A DNA stretch of 64,000 bases from Sistotremastrum niveocremeum HHB9708 (taxonomy: Eukaryota; Basidiomycota; Agaricomycetes; Sistotremastrales; Sistotremastraceae): NCBI GenBank assembly GCA_001630475.1, contig KV419453.1, positions 68,798 through 132,797 on the forward strand. Direction: 5' to 3'. The translations under genes were made by a program, and so were the position numbers. Under the pieces are notes generated by a model, which saw only the letters and a list, made by a program, of their open reading frames with translations, was not told where the DNA came from and did no database searches. Each line of letters opens with the position of its first letter. Positions within the stretch are counted from its first letter, which is position 1. Positions 55,602 through 64,000 of the stretch are shown here, in pieces.

Positions 55602-57172
55602 ATGTCAAAGAGTCTCGATGACTTGACATTCTCCTTGCGAATCCGGGATGGCTCCAGCAGCACTACACCGCCCATCTCCTTCTTGTTACTGTGGTTTTCC
55701 GTTCTCATTCTAGGACAAATCGGTCTTTTCGCTCTTCTTTGTACATTTGCGCTTTCAAAGTCTATCACTCCTCGCTCTCCTTTGCTCATCAACGTTATTG
55801 TTATCTGGTTCTTCGCAACCTTCGCTTACTTGATCCTGTGAGCTATACGGACACCCTTTTAATGAACATGAAACGTTGACTGCTTTTTCACAGGGCATAC
55901 TCTGGCCATTATACTGATTCCAAGCCTCCTTTTGAATTCTGTCTTGCTCAGGCGGTTCTGAAACACGGCTTTGATTCCGGGTGTGCTCCGTGTTCAATCC
56001 CACAGCACCTACGTATCCTAACAGTCATCAATAAGTTCTGTGTTTGCGGTCTTCTTACTCGTGTTCGATGTCAGTCCGGCGAGGATCATATAGCATTCTG
56101 TCATCTTTGACATCCTGCGAGTAGACTTGGTTAACAGTAAGGCGAGGTAATGAAGCGCCTACATTTCCTCGTTTGCGTCTTGTACTTGTGAGTCACGAGT
56201 ATCCTGTCTGCTTTGATCCTGATAATTTCACAGGGAATCTCTGCCCCTTATGTCACCTTCCTGGTGGCTTCGCTGCTGGTCTTAATTGTGAAAGATTTAC
56301 TATCCTTCATCTGGAATCTTGTTCATAATCTAAACTAGAGCGGCATAAAACATCCGCAGCACGTGGAACGCATTCAAGGGACATTCTATTGCACGCTGGG
56401 CGGCGATATTGGGTGAGAACCATCTTGTTTTCGAATATCGTAATCCTAAGTAGCACGCAGTGGACGATTCTTGAAAGCTGCGTGGGAGATTGTCATGACC
56501 GCACAGATCGTATTCCACGGTCTGTGTTCGTCCTCTCTCGCAAAACACCTCGTCTGATTTCCCAATCAGTCATGCTTGGCGTAGCTGCATGGAAATATCA
56601 AAAGGACGCCAACAGAGTGGGAACCGACGTCCTAAGCATCTCTGTTCTGATAAGGGTGCTCCTCTTCTCGATATGGGGTCTCGTGGGGTGAGTCCATTCA
56701 AAACCAGGGTTAGAGGCATATTCTACAATAATACCATACAGGCTTGTCCTGAGTGTCGGTTTCACTATAGGCACGGTGACCAGTGGGATCGCAGTGTCCA
56801 CCATCTCGTCAAGCTGTGAGTTTGGGGCGCAATCGATCCTGATTTGTCTTGACCTTCCTATAGTTCCGCTCGTTATCTTCTTGATATTCTCCACGTCTAA
56901 AGTGAGTGCAAAGGCCAATTTCGCTACCAGACTGACGTGAATTGGCAGGATATACTACGTGTCTGGTGCTTCTGGAAAAGGCCTCCGGTTCCCCAACAAC
57001 CTGTGTCAACGGTAATGAAGTCGGCCGAATTTGACAGCGTTCCGCCAAAGCAACCTCGGAAAAGCTCCACCGCTTCGTCAATGACAGCTGTTGGATCGGA
57101 AAGCTACAAGTACAGCCCCCAAATTCTCAACATATGCCATGATGAAGTTTGGGCCGCCCGTCAACCTGTATG
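55602..57172 (+). CDS. Orphan seven-helix membrane protein of the agaricomycete type
   Basis: Exons separated by short introns spell a series of hydrophobic helices: PISFLLLWFSVLILGQIGLF, LLINVIVIWFFATFAYLIL, then AYSGHYTDSKPPFEFCLAQA, the extracellular loop motif (PPxxxCLAQA) common in mushroom orphan receptors, SVFAVFLLVFD, YVTFLVASLLVLI, LIRVLLFSIWGLVGLVLSVG and LPIVPLVIFLIFS. The cytosolic tail is Ser/Pro-rich and ends VWAARQPV. Exon limits between about 56330 and 56600 are uncertain because two frames stay open. Expanded families of such proteins are known in Agaricomycetes, with unknown ligands. The first ATG before helix 1 is at 55602. Confidence 0.68.
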
Positions 57173-57495
57173 ACTGGCTTCGACCACCGGGAATGTTTAT
57201 CTTTCTTGATATCTTGGAAAACTAAATTAACTAGGACTGAACGATCTTGGACACCATCGACGAATTTACTTTAGGATGCTCTCTTCTTTTGTTTTTGTAT
57301 AGTATGGCCGCTGAAAGTAGAATAGAGCATAACTAAGTTCTAGCATATATAACATAAGACTGAGAAGGATAATCATTTCTAAAGTTTGATCCCGGTTTGG
57401 AAAGGTCCTCGGAAATACCGCTCTTGGTGTCCGGATTAGCGCATCATCGTTTTGACATTGCATTCGTCTCCCGGTCATCCCACTTCAGAGTCTTC
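57173..57495. other. Intergenic, KGD2 promoter region
   Basis: No coding signal; should hold the promoter of KGD2. Confidence 0.45.
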
Positions 57496-59335
57496 ATGCT
57501 CTCCAAACAAGTTCTTTCCGTCGCGAGGACGCGTTCTGCTAGCAGATATGCTCTATCCATCTCGTCCGTGCTATTTCCTGCGCAAATTTTGGATGGCTCG
57601 CTAAAACTTTTGGTTATAGTGCGTCACGGCTCAGGAAGGCTCAATTTCATGCATCTCGTCTCCTACAAGGTCGGCTATTTTAGAATATCATTGAACTCGA
57701 GATCTGGTTACATCTGTCCTCAGGAGAGACCATAAAAGTCCCCCAGATGGCCGAGTCCATCTCGGAAGGTACTCTGAGGTCCTGGTCAAAACAAGTCGGA
57801 GACTCCGTGGCAGCAGATGAAGAGGTCGCAACTATCGAGACTGATAAGGTTGGCCGTCTTGTCTTTCATTCTTTTCTTTCGGAGGCCGAAGACGCCTAGA
57901 TCGATGTATCCGTAAATGCGCCCAAGGCCGGAAAGATAGTAGAGCTTCTTGCGAAGGAGGACGATACTGTCACTGTCGGTCAAGACCTCTTCGTGATTGA
58001 ATTCGGCGAAGGCGGGGAATCGTCGAGCTCTGGTACGGCCATCGAAAGCTCATGTCTGACAGCGAAACTGACCGGCCATTTCTAGGTGGTGAGGAGAAGA
58101 AAGAGGAATCCAAGGAAGAGCCGAAGGAACAAAAGTTGGAGAAAGATACTAGTGACAAGTCGGAGCCAAGCGGACAGCAGGTCGACAAGAAATTGCCCGA
58201 CGCTCCCAAGCCCGAATCAAAAGACGGAGTTGAGAAGCAAGATACAAGCCCACCCTCGTCCAAGCCTTCCTCCGGCGAAAGTAAGGGCAAGAAAGAGGCA
58301 GCTCCGCCAAAGAAGGAGGAGAAGAAAGACGATGCTCCTCCCCCGCCTGCATCTGCTCCTGGAAGCCGGAACGAGACCAGAGTCAGTTATATTAGCATTG
58401 TAGCTAATTGAGAAGCTAACCGATTTCTAGGTCAAGATGAACAGAATGCGTCTCAGGATTTCAGAACGATTGAAGCAGTCCCAGAACACTGCTGCTTCCC
58501 TCACTACATTCAACGAGATCGATATGTCCTCTTTGATGTCTCTCCGATCGCAGTACAAGGAATCCATCCTCAAGCAGCACGACGTCAAACTTGGATTCAT
58601 GGGTCTCTTCGCGAAAGCTTGTACCCAAGCCCTGAAGGAGATCCCTGTGGCCAATGCCAGTATCGAAGGGGACGAGATCGTTTACCGCGACTATGTCGAT
58701 CTGAGCGTCGCTGTCGCCACGCCAAAGGGCCTCGTGACGCCCGTGGTCAGAAACGCGGAATCCATGACTGTTCTCGACGTGGAGAAAGAAATCACCAGGC
58801 TGGGTAAGAAAGCTAGAGACGGCAAGCTGACTCTGGAAGATATGGCGGGCGGAACATTCACTATGTAAGCACCATTTTCTCTCAACACCAATCCCATTTT
58901 CTAGATACTCAATCGTGACATTCAAGTTCCAACGGAGGCGTCTTCGGCAGTCTTTACGGAACACCCATTATTAATCTCCCTCAAGCTGCAGTCCTCGGTG
59001 CGTCTCGAATCACTCCCGAGTCTCATCAACCCCTTTTCTGACTGTGTCCTCATGGTACCAGGCATGCACAGTATCAAAGAAAGACCCGTCGTGGTGAATG
59101 GGCAGATCGTCATTAGACCGATCATGGTCGTGGCACTCACTTATGATCATCGCTTACTCGATGGTCGGGAAGCGGTCCAATTCCTCGGTCAGTCAGATGT
59201 CGATGATGCATCTTCTCTGTTTTACTTCCGTCGAGCTCCGGTCGCTGATTCATGGATTTTGCCCATTTCTCTCAGTGAAAGTCAAGGAATACATCGAAGA
59301 CCCGCGCAAGATGTTGTTGATCTGAAAGTACATTC
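57496..59335 (+). CDS. KGD2: Dihydrolipoamide succinyltransferase, E2 of 2-oxoglutarate dehydrogenase (Kgd2)
   Basis: A mitochondrial TCA-cycle enzyme. The presequence begins [20 protein letters not shown] and, over an intron, reaches [14 protein letters not shown], a usual cleavage region. The lipoyl domain is [28 protein letters not shown] (lipoyl Lys) and [11 protein letters not shown] Lys/Glu/Pro-rich linker replaces a subunit-binding domain, as in other Kgd2 proteins. The catalytic domain has [64 protein letters not shown] with [15 protein letters not shown], and the active-site [14 protein letters not shown]; it ends [13 protein letters not shown] (stop 59333-59335). Catalytic His and Asp are present. 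Confidence 0.95.
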
Positions 59336-60914
59336 TAATTTAATCCTGCAACTTCTGCTACACTCTCTGGAATACACTTTCTGTAAATCTCCAACAATAA
59401 TTTCAAATATTCTACTTCTCTCCTCTCCGATTTCTCGGTGTGACATCAGCCTATCCCCGGCAGGTAAAGTGCACCCACACAGCAGGCAACAAGCGCCTCA
59501 TGACGACACGATCAGACGCTCAAGCTCGTTAATTCTGGGTTTAGCCTCATGAAAGGCACAAGCACAGTTGCAACATGGGGATAACACGTTTTAAGCATTC
59601 AGTTCTACTAGCAAGAACTCTTCCAATCTCCCACAATACAAAAGCTGAGAATAATAACCGAGCGGGGTCAATGAGGGAGGGTAACTATGGGAGGACAACG
59701 TCGGGTGTTAGGTGTTATGGGGGATGGAAACAATGTAGCAAAAAAGAGGACAATAATAAGGCTAATCTCTTTATCTAGGTATCTGGTAGGCAAAGCGCAA
59801 GACATGAAGTCCGAGTGCAATGGATGGGGAGGTGAGGAGAGTTCGAAAGCAGTAGGGCACGAAATGCGTCTAAAGCATTTTCGGTTGGTGGTGAACGTAG
59901 CATTTCTTGTCGGTCTTCTGCATTGAACGCTCTGCACCTCTAGTGGAGTATGGTATACAGTGGCAATGCTCGATCAAATGGCGTAATGACGGGATGTAAT
60001 GAGTGACGGATGTATGAGCCCGGACGTGGGAGGGGCGGAAGAGAGGGTCCGGGAAAGGGAAGTCGATAATAATGAATTGTTGACGAGGGCACTGGGCACT
60101 AGATTGCTATATGAGTGTCCGGAAAGAGATGAATAGGGGCTGGAAAGCTTACCTCGATCAACGTTGAGGGATACTGTAAACGACAGGGGAATACTTGATA
60201 CACAAATCGTCGACATTATCAAAGCAGTGGAAAACAAACGTCGACGGCCGAAAGCTATGCGGAAATGAAAAGGTGTGAAGGAAGATCGGAAACGTTTTGG
60301 GGGTTGAAACCCAAAGAAAGTTTCTGTGGGTTCCGGCAAATATGCTGAACAGTTGAAAAGCAAAGAAATAATATCAAGTCCGTAAAAGAGAAAAAAGGCC
60401 CGACTCTTTTGTGATGATGGTACAAATGAGGCAAGATGTGAGAAGGTGCTGCATAAGGGAGGGGTCGTGTACTTTATTTGATATGTATGCGATGGATGCA
60501 GTGAGAGAAGGAGGGTCGGTTCGAAGTGCGATTGAGTGAGACCAAGTAGAGGAGGAGAAGAATATGCTGAACACCGATGTACGATCGGTAGGGGGGGTGT
60601 GCCCAGGCTTTTGCGAACTAGCACGCGGACTGATGGATGTGCTTTTGACTGACAGGTTGGGGAAAGCGGGTGGAGGCGATAGGGGAATGTCTAAAGAAGA
60701 CTAGGGTGAGGCTCGTGAAGGTGTCCTGATCGAGTTGGCCGGTGACGGGAGTTGTATGGAAGGTTTAATTCCAGGACGGTAGTGAGCGGCATGGAAGGGT
60801 GATATCATACACACTGAAAGGAAATAAAACCGAAACGATAACTCAAAGGGAGAATAAAGATATCCTGACAGAAGGATCAGGAGAAAGTCGAAGAAGGAAT
60901 GGCTCGGGCTAACC
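59336..60914. other. 1.6 kb between KGD2 and the Edc1-like gene; likely long 3' region of the latter
   Basis: On the minus strand the stretch is pyrimidine-rich, and a 216-residue frame (59974-60624) is low in complexity and Ser/Leu/Pro-rich with no domain. I read it as untranslated sequence rather than a gene. Confidence 0.45.
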
Positions 60915-62138
60915 TCAAAAAGGCCCAAATATATCCGAGGCGGCTGGGATACTGGCGCCTGCCAGAAACTTGGGCTTTGGCAATTCCCTGGGGCTAGGCG
61001 AGTTCTGGAACTCTGAATTCGCGTAGCGACGGTAGAAAGCACTCTGCATGTTGGCGAGCTTCGTGGCCTCGTCCTCCGGGGGTGCGACCTCCGAAAGCGG
61101 GAAAGATCCAGAGCTTTTCCCGTCGAGATTTACAGAGGAGAAAAGACTCTCCAATGGGAAGGAAGGGCTGCGAATGTGAGCCGATCGGTGACGGCGCGGA
61201 GGAGAGGGAGTGGAGTTGCTTGTGGGGAAAGGGAAGACGCCAGGCTCGGGCCCTACACTGATCGGGGCCGTGCGGAGGGGACTCTGCGGACGAGCATGTG
61301 CTGGGGACCAAGTAGCAGCGTTGTTGGCTGCAGGTCGGCGAGTCGCCAAGGGCGAAGGAGCCATGTCCCAATCGGACAAGGGCAGGTCCTCAAGATCGAG
61401 GGACACGTCGGTCGCCTCCTCCATTCCTGAGACTGGAGCACTGTGGTTCTTGGGACGCTTTTCCTTTTGACGCTTCTGTGAACGGGTTGCCATGTTAGGG
61501 TGCGTGAGCGTAGGGGCAGAGCGAGACATGGTAAGGTGAGCGTTATTATTGACATTTTGGACCTTCTTGGATTTGGGGACAGAAATGGGGGCGGCGGCGA
61601 CAGACGCAACTGGTCCCGCAGGAGTGGGGGAAGCAGGACGAGAGTCGGGAGAAGGAGGAGGTGCGGCTGATTTAAAGTTGTTGCGCTGTCTGCGAGACTT
61701 GGCCAAACGGCCTGAGGGTTGGGAAGTCAAGAAGGGCTTGTCCGAGGGTGCGACTGACGGAGGAGGTGGATGAGCAAGGTCAGAAGAGGGAGTAGGACGA
61801 GAAGAAGAACGAGGTGCTGCGCGTTTATTGGAGTGGGTGTTGTTTGGGGTCCTGCCTCGGGGGTTGATTATAGGTTCGGATGAGGTAGAAGATGAAAAGA
61901 CATCGTCCACTGCCGGCACCTGCTGTTGAGGTGAAGGTGAAGCCGATGCAGGCTCATGTCTTTCTCGTCGCTGAAGATGGTTGTTCCTGGCCTGCTTGGA
62001 CGGATGGGGTCTCGGAGGACTCTGCTTGGGAGTCGTCTGTATGGAAAGGAGACCAGGCGTTCTGCTAGGGTGCGGAACGACGAGCGCAGTGACTGCTCGT
62101 CGGTGCGAGTGGTTCGAAAGATGATTGAAAGTCGGCAT
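60915..62138 (-). CDS. Disordered protein with a C-terminal Edc1/PNRC-type decapping-activator motif
   Basis: A single exon of 407 residues, mostly Ser/Pro/Arg-rich and disordered (start MPTFNHLSNHSHRR). The last 40 residues are different: RRYANSEFQNSPSPRELPKP followed by KFL. This fits the Edc1/PNRC pattern, an aromatic-Ala-Gly-x-x-Phe-x-x-Ser-Pro segment that contacts Dcp2 followed by a LPxPxF proline motif that binds the Dcp1 EVH1 domain; here Gly is Asn (YANSEF) and the proline part is intact (about residues 386-391). By homology of this motif the protein would stimulate mRNA decapping in the cytoplasm. A conserved acidic helix EDEATKLANMQSAFYRRY precedes it. The assignment rests on a short motif, but its position at the C-terminus is as in the family. 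Confidence 0.72.
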   Translation of the reverse strand: MPTFNHLSNHSHRRAVTALVVPHPSRTPGLLSIQTTPKQSPPRPHPSKQARNNHLQRRERHEPASASPSPQQQVPAVDDVFSSSTSSEPIINPRGRTPNNTHSNKRAAPRSSSRPTPSSDLAHPPPPSVAPSDKPFLTSQPSGRLAKSRRQRNNFKSAAPPPSPDSRPASPTPAGPVASVAAAPISVPKSKKVQNVNNNAHLTMSRSAPTLTHPNMATRSQKRQKEKRPKNHSAPVSGMEEATDVSLDLEDLPLSDWDMAPSPLATRRPAANNAATWSPAHARPQSPLRTAPISVGPEPGVFPFPTSNSTPSPPRRHRSAHIRSPSFPLESLFSSVNLDGKSSGSFPLSEVAPPEDEATKLANMQSAFYRRYANSEFQNSPSPRELPKPKFLAGASIPAASDIFGPF

Positions 62139-63440
62139 CTGAGGTGCTTTGGGGACAAGAATCTTGATGAAAAAAGATCAGAAAAATTGTGCGTGCTCGA
62201 CGTCGAGAGTGAGTGAGTACCATTGTATGAAGAAGATATTATAAAAGCAGATTGAGTTCGGGCGGGAAGGGAGACAGGACTGGGTCGCGGACGAGGAGAA
62301 CGAGGAGCAGAGCGGAGTTGAATAGGACGAGGATATAGTCAAGTTGATGGTCTTGCCTTTGGTTTTAATCTCCGATCCCACCTGACCCACATTCAAACTC
62401 CGCTCAATGGAGAGGCCGCTCCCACGTTCCCCTAACATGGAAACTCCATTACGGTCGATCCACCTCCTCCGGAATGCGATCTCGAACGTCCGGGACCCGC
62501 TCCATCACCCGTCCCGCTCTTTCGGGCCTCCCCTGCCCACACTGCGACGACGACAACAACGACTGGCAGCATACAGCGAGCAAACCACCAAGTGCGCGCA
62601 TTGACCGCCATGACGTCGCCCGACGCTCGGCCACCACAAATCGTGTCTTAGCCAATGCCTCCTCGGGTCGGATCCGGAACCTTCCGGAACGAGACCAACA
62701 ATAGAGTGGCAAACACGCGCAAACAACCCAACAAAGCACGGATGTGTCAAACAAATGCAAATACGTCACCGCCCCGCTCTGATTGCCGGACCCTCGCCGA
62801 CGACTGACGGCCACTGCTTACCGAGCCTCGTTGGACAGCCTCCGCTGAGTCTCTATGACGAACAGCCCCAGCGCTGCATCCACCAGCACACTCACCTCAG
62901 CGCTATGGATCTCCATATACGCTCGTCGCCCCACTGATCGACACTCAGGGGGGTCCCTGTCTTCTTCCGAATCCCAATTGTCTTCATTTCCGATTCCAGA
63001 TCTTCGTGATTCTCATTTTCAAAGATCCATGATTGCCTTGTTACCTAGACTGGCCCCTCTCCATCAGATAGTTTCGTTACTACACCTTCCACTAATACAC
63101 TTGTTCCGCCAATAGCCTCTCCTAGACAACGCTTTCGACAAACCCTCCGCGTGTACACTTTTCATACTTCATTTCAACCCCACTAGACAAGACAACAAGA
63201 CAAAAGCTATTAGACTCTAAACAGTAACAAGAGCTCCTTTCAAAATCAGGAGTGCAGCCTTGTCTCCTATATACAAGATTCGTGTGCAGTGCGGATCCTA
63301 TATCCTTGTTCTATTGACAGCGTATGGGGATCTCCTCTCTTCACCTCGTGTGTTCGTCGTCAAAACCGGCTTTCCAAGGCCTTTGATTTATTTCATAGAA
63401 GGTATCCTAGGTACTCATTAACCGTGTAGAAGATCATGAT
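62139..63440. other. Upstream region of the Edc1-like gene, no supported gene
   Basis: Short frames on both strands, none convincing. The pyrimidine-rich minus strand next to the gene suggests a promoter and long 5' leader. Confidence 0.4.
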
Positions 63441-63443
63441 GGA

Positions 63444-63860
63444 TTAGCTGAATAGCGAGTCGCTCAGCCTCCCGAGATCATTTACCTTCGTGATGAATGA
63501 GCTCTGTTCATCATTGTCACCCATCAGCTTTCCATGAAAGCCGAATGACATGTCGACTCCCGCGTGGAGTAGACCGAAGCATAGAAACGATGATACGCAT
63601 ATATAGAACCAGAAGACGACTTGCAGTAATGATTCGCTGGTACACGCCACTCTTCGGAAGATCTTCAGTCTCACACCACCACTGTATAGATGGCACGGTT
63701 CGCAGCTCGAAGCCGGAGGAACAGAAGAAACCGGCGAATTTGACGCTATTAGCAACCTGGATTGGAAAGCTCTTCGAAATGCCAGCAGAGCTCACTTGCC
63801 ATGTGTACCTTTACTTTCCGGAGGAAAGCGACGTCATTGTAATCCACTATAATTACTTCT
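63444..63860 (-). other. Unresolved minus-strand coding-like segment
   Basis: Two overlapping frames stay open: one with a hydrophobic segment (VVFWFYICVSSFLCFGLLHA), ending at 63444, and one beginning MSSAGISKSFPIQVANSVKF. An intron could join them, but no family is recognised and the true gene, if any, may extend beyond the window. Confidence 0.25.
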
Positions 63861-64000
63861 AAGAAGTTGAAGTCATTGGCTTGCAAAGCAGACGCGATGT
63901 CATCATGCCAGAGGAATGATGCGCACAATGTAATATTCTGAAAGCTGCGGTCGCTTTTCCAAGCGTCCTACAGACTATCCGAATAAAACAGACAGGGTGC

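Noticed and set aside
59974-60624. 216-residue minus-strand frame as a gene
   Set aside because: Low-complexity Ser/Leu/Pro composition from pyrimidine-rich DNA, no domain; better read as untranslated sequence downstream of the Edc1-like gene.

Overview
This 64 kb window is nuclear DNA from a filamentous basidiomycete, most likely an agaricomycete (mushroom-forming fungus). The genes are dense, on both strands, and broken by many short introns of about 41-70 nt with GT..AG ends. Housekeeping genes are conserved across eukaryotes, and they sit beside lineage-type genes common in Agaricomycetes: an F-box protein, an orphan seven-helix membrane protein, an RNase III-like protein and a perilipin-like protein. 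Genus and species cannot be told from the sequence. Gene models below were built by joining reading frames at plausible splice sites by eye. Outer limits are usually firm; internal junctions are given only where the reading frame fixed them.

Layout: 1-6.7 kb holds the 3' part of EFL1 (cut by the window edge), the RNase P subunit RPP1 (minus), an Old Yellow Enzyme-type oxidoreductase with a C-terminal membrane segment, and an aldo-keto reductase. From 6.74 to 9.8 kb there is no intact gene. A 2.69 kb segment (6852-9540) has perfect 31 bp terminal inverted repeats and a 4 bp flanking duplication, so it looks like a decayed or non-autonomous DNA transposon of a kind I do not recognise. From 9.8 to 34 kb follow an SH3-PX-BAR sorting nexin, a disordered protein with an RRM-like patch, a glutathionyl-hydroquinone reductase, GET5, NDUFS5, UBC4, CUE3, PIG-S/GPI17, SNT1, a Par14-type parvulin, RLI1/ABCE1, RFA3 and a perilipin-like protein. 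From 34 to 49.3 kb come VPS3, SDS23, cystathionine gamma-synthase, FYV10/MAEA, RPC31, a YRA1/ALYREF homologue and an F-box protein. At 50.3-51.3 kb lies a large inverted repeat around a 215 bp assembly gap. The rest holds a disordered hypothetical protein, an RNase III-like protein, the seven-helix protein, KGD2, and a disordered protein ending in what looks like an Edc1/PNRC decapping-activator motif.

Themes: at least seven gene pairs are head to head, two of them with only 54-55 bp between start codons. Several genes serve ribosome biogenesis, recycling and quality control (EFL1, RLI1, UBC4 next to CUE3), mRNA export and decay (YRA1, the Edc1-like gene) and protein degradation (FYV10, F-box, UBC4). 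The most notable signals are the TIR element, a 625-nt intron plus a GC-AG intron in the YRA1 homologue, a tandem exon-intron duplication in SNT1, the decapping-motif protein, and the gap-centred palindrome. I saw no tRNA, rRNA, CRISPR array or retroelement.
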